Assembly (NCBI RefSeq): GCF_007992175.1
Contig: NZ_BJZT01000007.1
Location: 1-64,000 of the forward strand
DNA: 64,000 nt
Reading direction: 5' to 3'
Source: Methylobacterium haplocladii
GTDB taxonomy: Bacteria > Pseudomonadota > Alphaproteobacteria > Rhizobiales > Beijerinckiaceae
This document shows, in pieces, positions 1-9,455 of the stretch. The notes under the pieces were generated by a model. It did no database searches. It was given only the letters and a program-made list of their open reading frames with translations, and had not been told where the DNA came from. The translations under genes were made by a program, and so were the position numbers. Every line of letters starts with the position of its first letter. Position 1 is the first letter of the stretch.

Positions 1-2167
1 CGGCGGGCCGCGAGCCGGTGCGGTCGATGAGGCCGGGACCGAAGGTACCCAGCAACGCGGCGTAGCCCGGATCCTCGACCAGCGCCTCCATCTCCTGCCG
101 GGCGGCGCGGAAGAACTCGGCGGCGAAATCCGCTTCGGCATAGATCGGATCGCCACCCTCACGCTTGGCTGCCGGCGCATCGTTGATGACATAGTCGGCG
201 AAGGCGTCGTCGTCCGTCAGTTCGTCCGCGAAGACGTGCTCGGCGATCCGAGAGACGCTGGCGCGGGCAAGTGGACCTGAGCCGAACATCAGATAGCCGT
301 CGGAGCCCTGGAAGCTCGATTCGAGCCGCACCTTGATCCCCGCCGCCCGGTTCTTCTCGCGGGCGCCCTCGGGGGCGAGGTAGGCGAGGCGGTCGGACAG
401 GCTGGTCGGATGCGCGCCGCGCCCGATCGACTCGCCGTGCGTGTCGAAGATCACGAGCTCGACGTCGGCGAGGTCGTTCTGCGCCATCAGCTCGGTGATG
501 CGCAGGCGCAGGCGCTCGATCCAGAAGGTCGCGGCGAGCTGGCCGACATAGCGGCCGGAATCCGAATAGCCGAACTGCACGCAGAGCCGGCCGAGGCGCT
601 TGAGGTGGCGGCGCCAATGCGGGTTGCGGAGCGCATCGTCGAGGACGCGGATGCCCTGTTCGAGGGCACTGGCGGTCTCGAAGAGCGGCGTGATCTCAAG
701 CTTGTCGGCGACACCGTAATGGCGCGCGAGCCAGAGCGCGGCCAGCAGCGTGTAGCCGGTCTCGGTCTCGGCGATCAGGAAGCGGACCGGGTGCGTGCCG
801 TCGACGTGCTTGAGGATCTGCGCGATCGTCATCATCAGCCGCGCGGCCGAGGCGCGCTCGGCGGCGAGCGCCCCGAAATCCACCGGCACCGGCTGCACGT
901 CGTTGAGCAGGGTGTTGATCGTCGAGAGGTGCGAGCGGCGCTGCGCGGCGTCGGTGGGCTCGCCTTCGAGGTCGATCACCCGGCGCACGGCGTTGTGGAT
1001 CTGGCTGGCGTTGAGCCGGAAATGTGGCAGGGCGTTCGAGAGGCCGTGCGCCGCGATGCCGGAGCGCAGCACCGCGATGGTGCGCCGGTCGGCATCCGAA
1101 TCGGCCGCGCTGATCGCCGCGGTGAGGCCGGCGAGCAGCGGGCCGGAATCGACCTGCGCGCGCTCCCGTTCGATGATCAGCGCCAGGGCGAAGCGGTGCA
1201 CGGCTTCAAGCGTCGGCTTGGTGCCGAGCAGCGGGGCGCCGGCGAGCTGACGCTTGACCGAGTCGAGAGCGCCCGCCGTCAGGTCCCGCGCCACGCGGGT
1301 CGCCGGCACGTCGGGCAGGTCGCGCAGGACGCGCTCGAACTGCATCCGCTTCGAGATCAGCCGGTAGCGGAGCGTGTCCCACCAGCCGATATCGGTGCGC
1401 CCGTCGGTGTCGCAGCCGACCCAGGAGGCGATGGCGAAGGGCTTCGGGACGGTCTCGGTCCAGCGGTCGGGCCAGCGCTCGCGGGCCGCGTCGAGGAGCG
1501 CGCCGTTGAAGACGTCGAGCGCACTGCGACCGTGATTGGCCGCGATGCAGGCCTGCTCGAACTCGTCGTCGAGGCTGATCTTCGGATCGGGCCGGGTCGA
1601 GAGCGAGGCAGCCTTCTCGACGAGCGCGGATCGGGCGGCCGTGTCCGTCGTCGAGGCGGCCGAGGCGATCGCGGCGGCGACGGCCTTCGGCATGCCGAAG
1701 GTCGGGTGCGCCGTGAACACCGCCGCGAAGGCGGTGCGGCCGACGAGATCGCGAAACGCCTCCAGGTCGCCCTGGCGCCGGGCGATCCCTGCCACCAGTC
1801 GCCCGGCGAGATCCGCCTCCACGCCGTCGGCTGCGTCGTCCCCGAGCCCGACATAGGCGCGCAGCCGCCCGGCCCGCTCGTCGAGGGCGTGGCGCCTGAG
1901 GCGTGCGAACAGCGCGTCGAGATCGTCCTCGCCGATCTCCTCGCGGTCGAACCGCCGGGTGATCGCCAGCGTCACCGCGAGCACGGGATTGCGAAAGGGA
2001 TCCTCGGCCGCCTGGGCGCGCGACTGCGCAACCAGTTCGAGCAGCGCGATCTCCAAGTCCTCCGGAGTGGCCGGGATCGGGCGCGCGGGGGAGCGATCGT
2101 CGGGCATCGCGGTCACCGGGTCTTCGCCGAGAAAGAGGGAATCCGTGGAGCGGTCGTCGAGGGGCAT
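1..2167 (-). CDS. phosphoenolpyruvate carboxylase-like protein, divergent (C-terminus outside window)
   Basis: About 722 codons are visible; the gene runs off the left edge, so the C-terminus is missing. PEP carboxylase adds bicarbonate to PEP to give oxaloacetate. The family signatures are recognisable but altered: FTAHPT near residue 151 matches the catalytic-histidine motif (TAHPTE), VGCDTDGRTDIGWWD near 247 stands where GGDRDGNP is expected, SDSGRYVG near 531 replaces SDSAKDAG, and FDTHGESIGRGAHP near 575 replaces FHGRGGTVGRGGGP. The start at 2167 has a good Shine-Dalgarno sequence (GGAAGG) just upstream; ATG 2107 is an alternative. Methylotrophs using the serine cycle have a canonical PEP carboxylase elsewhere, so this is probably a second, divergent copy. 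Family assignment is fairly sure; catalytic activity is not. Confidence 0.75.
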   Translation of the reverse strand, partial: MPLDDRSTDSLFLGEDPVTAMPDDRSPARPIPATPEDLEIALLELVAQSRAQAAEDPFRNPVLAVTLAITRRFDREEIGEDDLDALFARLRRHALDERAGRLRAYVGLGDDAADGVEADLAGRLVAGIARRQGDLEAFRDLVGRTAFAAVFTAHPTFGMPKAVAAAIASAASTTDTAARSALVEKAASLSTRPDPKISLDDEFEQACIAANHGRSALDVFNGALLDAARERWPDRWTETVPKPFAIASWVGCDTDGRTDIGWWDTLRYRLISKRMQFERVLRDLPDVPATRVARDLTAGALDSVKRQLAGAPLLGTKPTLEAVHRFALALIIERERAQVDSGPLLAGLTAAISAADSDADRRTIAVLRSGIAAHGLSNALPHFRLNASQIHNAVRRVIDLEGEPTDAAQRRSHLSTINTLLNDVQPVPVDFGALAAERASAARLMMTIAQILKHVDGTHPVRFLIAETETGYTLLAALWLARHYGVADKLEITPLFETASALEQGIRVLDDALRNPHWRRHLKRLGRLCVQFGYSDSGRYVGQLAATFWIERLRLRITELMAQNDLADVELVIFDTHGESIGRGAHPTSLSDRLAYLAPEGAREKNRAAGIKVRLESSFQGSDGYLMFGSGPLARASVSRIAEHVFADELTDDDAFADYVINDAPAAKREGGDPIYAEADFAAEFFRAARQEMEALVEDPGYAALLGTFGPGLIDRTGSRPA

Positions 2168-2331
2168 CGGAAAACCTTCCGCCGTCGTCGGTGCCGCGCC
2201 CGTCACGGCCGCGGTGTTCTCATCGTCGGGCGGGCGACGCAAGGACCGTTCCTCGGCGGCCCGTCCTGCCGCCGGCGCGCGCACGTGCCGGGTGCAACCG
2301 GGAGCGAGGTGGAGTAACGCTGTCTGCGGCC

Positions 2332-2682
2332 ATGGAAACGCTCCTGATCCTCGTCGCGATCGCGGTCGCCGGTCTCGCCCTGGCCTTTGCCGCGGCGATG
2401 TCGGCGCAGGCCCGTCGGCCGCCCCTGCGCATGCAGCGCGAGGTGGATCTCGCCGAGGGCGACGAGGACTTGCTGATCCGATCCCTGCGCCCTGCCCCGC
2501 GGAGCCCGATCGACCGCACGCGCCCCATCGTCGATGCCGAATGGAGCGATGCCGGACCGGCGGACGGTACCGTGATCGACGTGAAGACCATCGAGGCTGA
2601 GATGATCGAAGCCAAGCTGATCGACGACCCGTCGGAGATACCGGCCCGGCCCGGCAATCGACGCGGGCGCCCGGTGCGATGA
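2332..2682 (+). CDS. small membrane-anchored hypothetical protein
   Basis: A 116-residue protein. Residues 2-22 form one hydrophobic segment (METLLILVAIAVAGLALAF), followed by a basic stretch and a polar, acidic tail, so it is probably anchored in the inner membrane by its N-terminus. No catalytic motif or known domain is recognised. Its end overlaps the start of the next gene by four bases (ATGA), which implies an operon with the secreted protein downstream. The frame stays open further upstream, but the hydrophobic start makes ATG 2332 the natural choice; its ribosome binding site is weak. Function unknown. Confidence 0.6.
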   Translation: METLLILVAIAVAGLALAFAAAMSAQARRPPLRMQREVDLAEGDEDLLIRSLRPAPRSPIDRTRPIVDAEWSDAGPADGTVIDVKTIEAEMIEAKLIDDPSEIPARPGNRRGRPVR

Positions 2683-3512
2683 TGGTGCGGTCGTGTCTGA
2701 GAGGCGCGCTCGTTGCCGCGGCGCTGCTGTCGGCCGGCGTGGCCCTGGGCCAGGAGCCCGAGGCGGCCGCCCCGTCGCCCACCGCCGACGCGCCCGCCAA
2801 GTCGAAGCCGCGTCCCAAGCCGAATCCGAAGCCCAAACCCGCTCCCAAGGCCGAGACCGGCACGCCGGAACTCCGCACGGGCGCCGACGAATCACCCGTG
2901 CCGGCCGCGAGCGCGCCGGCCTCGCCGTCGCAGGGCACCTTCGCCGCGCCGCTCGTCGCCTGCGATCCGGATCAGGCGGTGCAGTATGACGGGCCGAAGG
3001 GGTTCTCGCTCTGGGTGACCCGGGCGGGCTCGGTCACCATCGACAATCCCCTGCGGCCGCTGACGCCGGACGTCACTCGGGTCCTCCAGCTCGTCATCGG
3101 CGACAAGCTCGCCACCGCCTATGGACGCGACCTCACGGCGTTGCGCCGCGGCGCCTCGCCGGCCGCGCTGGAGGGCCTGCTCGGCGGCCCGATCCGCTGG
3201 GGCGCCGCGCTCGGCAGCCTGCCGGACGGCTTCGACATCGTCTCCGACGCCGGCACGCCTCTGGCGCAGATGCGCTTCAAGGCCTGCGGCACCGCACCGG
3301 CCGCCAAGGCACCGCCCGCGCCGGTGGCCCGAAAGGACGGCAAGGCGCGGCCCTTGAAGAAGGCCACGGCCGACCAGACCGGTTCTCCGCCTCCCGCCTC
3401 CCTCGGCCGTCCCCCTGCCTCCCTCGGCGCAGCCTCGCCGGGCGCGCCGTCACCGCGGCCTGCCGTGCAGCAGCGACAATTCAATTTACCTCAGGGCGCC
3501 CTCTCCGAGTGA
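2679..3512 (+). CDS. secreted Pro/Ala/Lys-rich hypothetical protein
   Basis: A 277-residue protein with a clear Sec signal peptide (residues 1-25, ending near VALGQ). After it comes a low-complexity Pro/Lys/Ala stretch at about 40-60 (KPRPKPNPKPKPAPK type), a globular middle of about 120 residues (85-210) containing two cysteines, and another Pro/Ala/Ser-rich tail. The lysine/proline spacer resembles cell-wall- or membrane-spanning linkers of periplasmic proteins such as TonB, but no TonB domain is seen. It overlaps the preceding membrane-protein gene by four bases, so the two are probably co-expressed. Function unknown. Confidence 0.6.
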   Translation: MMVRSCLRGALVAAALLSAGVALGQEPEAAAPSPTADAPAKSKPRPKPNPKPKPAPKAETGTPELRTGADESPVPAASAPASPSQGTFAAPLVACDPDQAVQYDGPKGFSLWVTRAGSVTIDNPLRPLTPDVTRVLQLVIGDKLATAYGRDLTALRRGASPAALEGLLGGPIRWGAALGSLPDGFDIVSDAGTPLAQMRFKACGTAPAAKAPPAPVARKDGKARPLKKATADQTGSPPPASLGRPPASLGAASPGAPSPRPAVQQRQFNLPQGALSE

Positions 3513-3827
3513 GACCGGTCGATCGGGATCGGTCGCCGCACCGCTCCTCGCCCGGTGGGCGAGGGGGACCGCGCGCAGCGCTGTGGAGTGGGCCGCGTTT
3601 TGACCCCGCGAGGCCGCAAACCACCACGCCGCCGCCTCCGTCCGCTGCGCGGCCATCTCCCTCGAAGATGGAGGGAGACGTGCCGCATACCGATCCCATC
3701 GACCGAAATCGGTAAGAGACCGGCGGCGGTAGCCGTCGCCTCGTCGCCGACAGGCCTGGCTGCGCGCGTTGGACGTCTCGTGCGCTATAAGGGCTGGCTC
3801 GTGCCCGAGCTGGGGGGAAGACCGCGG
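3513..3827. other. intergenic region with imperfect inverted repeat
   Basis: No gene is supported in these 315 bases. The outer parts are imperfectly complementary: the segment around 3513-3535 (ACCGGTCGATCGGGATCGGT) mirrors the segment around 3689-3712 (ACCGATCCCATCGACCG), and the inner parts are also partly complementary, so the whole can fold into one long imperfect hairpin. It looks like a degenerate member of the palindromic intergenic repeats seen elsewhere in the window. Confidence 0.45.
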
Positions 3828-4265
3828 ATGATGGACGAGCTCAGCGCCGTCGAGGTGATCACGATCCTCGGCCTGCGGCCGCATCCGGAGGGCGGCCATT
3901 ATCGCGAGACGTTTCGTGATGCCCGCGAGATCGACGGCCGCTCGGTCGGCACCGCGATCTACTATCTGCTCGACGTCGGCGAGGTCTCGGCCTGGCACCG
4001 GGTCGACGCCGCCGAGATCTGGCACTGGTATGCCGGTGCGCCGCTGGTGATCACGATGAGCGGCAACGGCCACGACGCCGAGGCTCATCATCTCGGCCCG
4101 GACCTCACGCGTCGCCAGCGCCCGCAGCTCGTGGTGCCGGCCGGCCATTGGCAGACCTGCGTGAGCCTGGGGGCCTGGACCCTCGTCGGCTGCACCGTCT
4201 CGCCGGGCTTCAGCTTCGCGGGCTTCGAGATCGCCCCACCGGACTGGCGGCCTATGCCGCGCTAG
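3828..4265 (+). CDS. cupin, DUF985 family
   Basis: A 145-residue single-domain protein of the DUF985 (Cupin_5) family: a small beta-barrel with the family pattern HPEGGHYRETFR near residue 16 and an AWHRVDAAEIWHWYAGAPL stretch near 55 that carries the conserved histidines. Related proteins of known structure are small cupins of uncertain substrate. The start is one of two adjacent ATG codons (3828, 3831) preceded by a strong GGGGGGAAG ribosome binding site. It is a single gene, convergent with the broken aldo/keto reductase gene. Biochemical role unknown; family call is firm. Confidence 0.85.
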   Translation: MMDELSAVEVITILGLRPHPEGGHYRETFRDAREIDGRSVGTAIYYLLDVGEVSAWHRVDAAEIWHWYAGAPLVITMSGNGHDAEAHHLGPDLTRRQRPQLVVPAGHWQTCVSLGAWTLVGCTVSPGFSFAGFEIAPPDWRPMPR

Positions 4266-4318
4266 AGAATCGTCCTGAACGGCCGCCGCCGGTTCTCGGA
4301 ACGTCGGATGCGCACGGC

Positions 4319-5245
4319 TCAACCGTTCGGCGGCAGTGCCGAATCCTGGGCCTCTTTGCCCGATCCGATCGCGCCGAGCCGCGCGACCTGCTCCGGTGGG
4401 ATCCGCAGCGAGGCGGCCTTCAGGTTGTCGCGCAGATGCGCCACCGACGACGTGCCGGGGATCAGCAGGATATTGGGCGCGCGCTGCAGCAGCCAGGCAA
4501 GCGCGACCTGCAGCGGCGTGGCCTCCAGCTCGGTCGCCACCTCCGACAACGTCGCGGATTGCAGCGGCGAAAACCCGCCGAGCGGGAAATACGGCACGTA
4601 AGCGATGCCGTCGGCCGCAAGGCTATCGACCAGGGCGTCGTCCGAGCGGTGGGCGAGGTTGTACTGGTTCTACACGCAGACGATCTCGGTGATCGCCCGC
4701 GCCGCCTGGACCTGACCCGCCGTCACGTGGCTCAGGCCGATGTTGCGCACGAGGCCTCGTTGCTTGAGCTCGACGAGGGTGTCCAACGGCTCTTCGATCG
4801 GGCCGTCGACCGGGTGGTGGTGGCCCGCCGACATCCGCAGGTTCACCACGTCGAGGGCGTCGAGCCCGAGGTTGCGCAGGTTGTCGTGGACGGCCGAGGT
4901 CAGTTCCGCCTTCGACAAGGCTGCCGGCCAGGATTTGTCCTCGCCCCGCCGCGCGCCGATCTTGGTGACGATGGTCAGCTCGGCCGGATAGGGGTGCAGC
5001 GCCTCGCGGATGATCCGGTTGGTGACGTGCGGGCCGTAGAAGTCCGAGGTGTCGATGTGGTCGACCCCGAGGCTCACCGCCTCGCGCAGCACGGCCAGAG
5101 CCCCGTCCTTGTCGCGCGGCGGCCCGAAGACGCCGGGTCCGGCGAGTTGCATGGCGCCGTAGCCGAGGCGGTTCAGCGTCAGCGACGTGCCCGGCAGGGT
5201 GAAGCGGCCGCCGAGATCGGTTTTGGAGTTCTGGGTCTGGGCCAT
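4319..5245 (-). pseudogene. aldo/keto reductase interrupted by an in-frame TAG
   Basis: The frame encodes a complete aldo/keto reductase of about 308 residues (MAQTQNSKTDLGG start; VDHIDTSDFYGPH catalytic-tyrosine region near 60; KIGARRGEDKSW; FPLGGFSP and IPGTSSVAHLRDN cofactor-binding motifs near the end). Codon 4670-4672 is TAG where the family has glutamine: the reading is EIVCV-stop-NQYNLAHR, and both sides are in the same frame. A single C-to-T change of CAG explains it. As it stands the product would be truncated after about 191 residues and lose the C-terminal part of the barrel with NADPH-binding residues. Either a recent pseudogene, a sequencing error, or suppressed amber. It is divergent from a LysR regulator that probably controlled it. 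Confidence 0.85.
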
Positions 5246-5259
5246 GATGCGCCTCTCAC

Positions 5260-5277
5260 ATGTTTCACGGGAAACAT
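5260..5277. promoter_or_regulatory. near-perfect palindrome: parS-like or LysR operator
   Basis: ATGTTTCACGGGAAACAT differs from the perfect 18-base palindrome at one central base (CACGGG instead of CACGTG). It matches the parS core TGTTTCACGTGAAACA in 15 of 16 positions, and true parS sites occur at 50-58 kb. It also lies in the 108-base gap between the divergent reductase and LysR genes and fits the T-N11-A pattern of LysR operators, so either role is possible. Confidence 0.5.
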
Positions 5278-5353
5278 CTGCGAGGGATATGCGCCACGGA
5301 GCATCGTGCGATAACCCGGCTCGACGCGTACGCCTTGTCCGGAAATCCGCACG

Positions 5354-6256
5354 ATGCCCGACCCGAACCTCGCGGACCTCGATGCCTTCGTCGCGGTGGC
5401 CCGCGCCAGCAGCTTTCGTGGGGCGGCGAAGCTCCAGGGCGCCTCGGCCTCGGCCCTCAGCGACGCCCTGCGCCGGCTGGAGGCCCGGCTCGGTGCACGG
5501 CTCCTCAACCGCACGACCCGCAGCGTCACGCCGACGGAAGCCGGCGCGCGGCTCTTGGAACGCCTCGGCCCTGCGGTGCGCGAGATCGCCGACGCGCTGG
5601 CGGCCGTGAACGGCTCCGCCGACAGTCCGGCCGGGACTCTCCGGCTCAATGCGCCGACGGTGGTGGCGCGACACGTCCTGCCCGACATCGTCGCGCGCTT
5701 CCTCGCGGCCTATCCCGGGGTCAGCCTGGAGGTGGAGACCAACGACAGCTTCATCGACGTGCTGGCGGAGGGGTGCGATGCCGGCATCCGCTACGAGGAG
5801 CGCGTCGAGCGCGACATGGTCGCCGTGCCCATCGGCCCCCGTCGGCAGCGTTTCGTGCTTGCCGGCGCACCCGGCTACCTCGCCGCGCGCGGCATGCCGC
5901 GGGATCCCCGCGACCTCCTCGGCCACGCCTGCATCCGCCATCGCTTCGCCAGCCGCGTGACGGCGCAATGGGAGTTCGAGAAGGACGGAGAGACGGTCCG
6001 CATCGCAGCCTCCGGGCCGCTCGTCGCGACGACGCCGGAACTCGAAGTCCACGCGGCCCGCGCGGGCCTCGGCCTCGTCTGCACCTTCGAGGAGTATCTG
6101 TCGGTCGACCTGAAGGCCGGCACTCTCGTGCCGCTCCTGCAGGACTGGCTGCCGAGCTTTTCCGGGCCGCGGCTCTACTACGCCAGCCGCCGGCACATGC
6201 CCGCACCGCTACGAGCCTTCGTCGATTTCATCAGGGCGGATGGACGCGATGGCTGA
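5354..6256 (+). CDS. LysR-family transcriptional regulator
   Basis: A 300-residue protein with typical LysR layout: an N-terminal winged helix-turn-helix (residues 4-62, with FVAVARASSFRGAAKLQGAS and LEARLGARLLNRTTRSVTPT) and a C-terminal effector-binding domain from about 90 (GTLRLNAPTVVARHVLPDIVARF). It is transcribed divergently from the amber-interrupted aldo/keto reductase, the classical arrangement for a LysR protein and its target. The intergenic palindrome at 5260-5277 is a candidate operator. The inducer is not evident from the sequence. Confidence 0.92.
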   Translation: MPDPNLADLDAFVAVARASSFRGAAKLQGASASALSDALRRLEARLGARLLNRTTRSVTPTEAGARLLERLGPAVREIADALAAVNGSADSPAGTLRLNAPTVVARHVLPDIVARFLAAYPGVSLEVETNDSFIDVLAEGCDAGIRYEERVERDMVAVPIGPRRQRFVLAGAPGYLAARGMPRDPRDLLGHACIRHRFASRVTAQWEFEKDGETVRIAASGPLVATTPELEVHAARAGLGLVCTFEEYLSVDLKAGTLVPLLQDWLPSFSGPRLYYASRRHMPAPLRAFVDFIRADGRDG

Positions 6257-6269
6257 CGTCTTGGCGCGG

Positions 6270-6412
6270 AACCCTCTCCCCTCTGCGGGAGAGGGTGGCC
6301 TTCGCGTCGGCGAAGGTCGGGAGAGGGGAGCGCCGCTCCCGGAGAATGCAGAGCCAGCCCCTCTCCCGCCCTGCATCCGCAGGGCACCCTCCCCCGCAGA
6401 GGGGGGAGGGTT
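6270..6412. repeat. palindromic intergenic repeat (family D, CCCTCTCCC type)
   Basis: A 143-base imperfect inverted repeat with ends AACCCTCTCCCCTCTGCGGG and CCCGCAGAGGGGGGAGGGTT, with inner complementary parts. It lies between the convergent LysR and phaB genes. Repeats with these CCCTCTCCC/GGGAGAGGG ends are common between genes in many proteobacteria. It may also end transcription from both sides. Confidence 0.75.
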
Positions 6413-6438
6413 ATTTGCGGCCGACGACCTCTATCGAC

Positions 6439-7167
6439 TCAAGCGATGTACTGGCCGCCGTTGATGGTGATCGTCGAGCCGGTGACGAAGCCGGAATCCT
6501 CGGCTGCGAGATACTCGACGGCACGCGCGATCTCTTCCGCCTCGCCGAGACGTCCGACGGGGATCGTGGAGATGATCTTGTTGCGGATGTCCTCGGCCAC
6601 AGCCATCACCATCTCGGTGGCGACATAGCCCGGTGCGATCACGTTGACGGTGATGCCCTTGCCCGCGCTCTCTTGGGCCAGCGCCTTGGCGAAGCCGATC
6701 ACGCCGGCCTTGGCGGCGGAGTAGTTGGTCTGGCCGGCCTGGCCCTTCTGGCCGTTGATCGACGAGATCAGGATGATGCGGCCGAAATTGCGCGAGCGCA
6801 TGCCCTCGATCAGCGGACGGGTGCAGGTGAACATCGAGTCGAGGTTGGTCTTGATGACCGCCTGCCACTTCTCGAAGCTCATCTTGTGGAAGGCGCCGTC
6901 GCGGGTGATGCCGGCGTTGTTCACGAGGATGTCGATCGGGCCGACCTCGGCCTCGATCTGCTTGATGCCGGCCTCGCAGGCGGCGTAATCGCCGACGTCG
7001 AACTTGAAGACCGGGATGCCGGTCTCGGCCTTGAAGGCGTTGGCGGCCTCGTCGTTGCCGCCGTAATTGGCGGCGACCTTGTAGCCCTTGGCCTGAAGAC
7101 CCTTCGCGATGGCGGCGCCGATGCCGCGCGTTCCACCCGTGACGAGGGCGACGCGTTCCTGAGCCAT
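6439..7167 (-). CDS. phaB: acetoacetyl-CoA reductase PhaB
   Basis: A 242-residue short-chain dehydrogenase that reduces acetoacetyl-CoA to (R)-3-hydroxybutyryl-CoA with NADPH, the second step of polyhydroxybutyrate synthesis in the cytoplasm. Visible motifs are the cofactor glycine motif TGGTRGIG at residues 10-17, NNAG near 87, the catalytic serine in ILISSINGQKG and the YxxxK pair in TNYSAAKAG, with the C-terminal GGQYIA ending typical of PhaB. The start at 7167 follows a strong GGAGGAAATC ribosome binding site. It lies directly downstream of phaA on the same strand, 195 bases away, with a strong hairpin in the gap. Confidence 0.96.
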   Translation of the reverse strand: MAQERVALVTGGTRGIGAAIAKGLQAKGYKVAANYGGNDEAANAFKAETGIPVFKFDVGDYAACEAGIKQIEAEVGPIDILVNNAGITRDGAFHKMSFEKWQAVIKTNLDSMFTCTRPLIEGMRSRNFGRIILISSINGQKGQAGQTNYSAAKAGVIGFAKALAQESAGKGITVNVIAPGYVATEMVMAVAEDIRNKIISTIPVGRLGEAEEIARAVEYLAAEDSGFVTGSTITINGGQYIA

Positions 7168-7320
7168 GATTTCCTCCGTTTTTTGTTTGAATTTCGTCGA
7201 AACGCCCGGCGCGGCGCTCAAGCCCGCCGGGGGATGTCGCATTCTGCCGGCTGCCGTCACCGCCTGCACGGCATTTAAATTTCAGCGCCCTTCAAAGGCT
7301 TTTGGCTGAATTTTTCTTGA

Positions 7321-7352
7321 GGCGATGGGACGGGCGCTCCCGTCCCATCGCC
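7321..7352 (-). terminator. strong hairpin between phaA and phaB
   Basis: A near-perfect 14-base-pair stem (GGCGATGGGACGGG with CCCGTCCCATCGCC) and a CGCT loop sits just after the phaA stop codon. There is no T-run after it on the minus strand, so it may be a weak or Rho-independent-like terminator, or may protect the phaA transcript end and lower phaB expression. Confidence 0.55.
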
Positions 7353-7362
7353 GCGACGGCGC

Positions 7363-8544
<1,182 letters not shown>

Positions 8545-8852
8545 CTCGCTTGTCTCCTCACCGGGGCGCGGCTTCGCTCTTGTCGGCGTCCGCGCACTTG
8601 CCGTGCCTGACGGAAGAAAGCTCTGGCCCCGGCGATGTCAAGCAGCCTCGTGGCCGGAACGGGCATCTCACCCGGGTCAAACCCGCATCGATGCGCGAGA
8701 ATGTGCGGGAAACCGGGTCAGATTGCTGTTTTCGTCGCGCTGCGAAAGCCTTAAGGTTGCCCATTGCGGATGGGCGGGCGCCGACGGGGCCGCGTTCTTG
8801 CGGGGCTTTGACGATGCGCGCCATCACGAACGCAGCGGGGAGTGCCGCGGGT
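8545..8852. other. divergent promoter region between phaA and phaR
   Basis: These 308 bases separate the divergent phaA and phaR genes and must hold both promoters. No gene is supported. Autoregulation by PhaR is known in relatives, but no clear operator repeat could be picked out by eye. Confidence 0.5.
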
Positions 8853-9455
8853 ATGGCGGACAACGGCAAGTCGCATCAGACCGTCATCAAGAAATACGCC
8901 AATCGCCGGCTCTATCACACCGGCACATCGACCTATGTCACGCTGGAGGATCTCGCGGGCATGGTGCAGAGCGGCGAGGATTTCGTCGTCTACGATGCCC
9001 GCTCCGGCGACGACATCACCCGTTCGGTCCTGACGCAGATCATCTTCGAGCAGGAGAACAAGGCGGGCGAGGACAATCTGCTGCCGGTGGCCTTCCTGCG
9101 CCAGCTGATCCGCTTCTACGGCGACAGCATGCGGATCATGGTGCCGAGCTTCCTGGAATTCTCGATGGCGAACTTCGCCAAGGACCAGGACGGCCTGCGC
9201 GAGAAATTCTCGCAGAGCTTCCAGAGCTTCGGGCCCGGGGTGTTCCAGCAGGCGCTGCAGGAGCAGGTGCGGGCCAACATGAGCTTCTTCGGCGACGCCA
9301 TGAAGATGTTCACCGGCGGCTTCACGCCACCGGGGGCGAAGCCGGGCGCCTCGGTTCCGGCGACCACGGCCGCCCCGGCCTCGTCCGATTTCGACGATCT
9401 GAAGCGTCAGATGCTCGAGATGCAGGCCCGCCTCGACGCGCTCGCCAAGAAATAG
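8853..9455 (+). CDS. phaR: polyhydroxyalkanoate synthesis repressor PhaR
   Basis: A 200-residue DNA-binding regulator of PHB metabolism. The N-terminal PHB/PHA accumulation regulator domain is highly typical (QTVIKKYANRRLYHTGTSTYVTLEDLA split across residues 8-35), followed by the granule-binding central region (FLRQLIRFYGDSMRIMVPSFL) and a C-terminal region with short coiled-coil character (DDLKRQMLEMQARLDALAKK). PhaR binds both PHB granules and phasin/PHB gene promoters and responds to carbon flux. The ATG at 8853 (MADNGK) fits homologue starts and follows GGGGAG; ATG 8814 would add 13 residues. Divergent from phaA. Confidence 0.95.
   Translation: MADNGKSHQTVIKKYANRRLYHTGTSTYVTLEDLAGMVQSGEDFVVYDARSGDDITRSVLTQIIFEQENKAGEDNLLPVAFLRQLIRFYGDSMRIMVPSFLEFSMANFAKDQDGLREKFSQSFQSFGPGVFQQALQEQVRANMSFFGDAMKMFTGGFTPPGAKPGASVPATTAAPASSDFDDLKRQMLEMQARLDALAKK

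Noticed and set aside
410-2317. Long open frame on the plus strand opposite the PEP-carboxylase-like gene
   Set aside because: Its translation is Arg/Gly/Ala-rich without domains, while the minus strand shows conserved motifs; it is a mirror frame caused by high GC.
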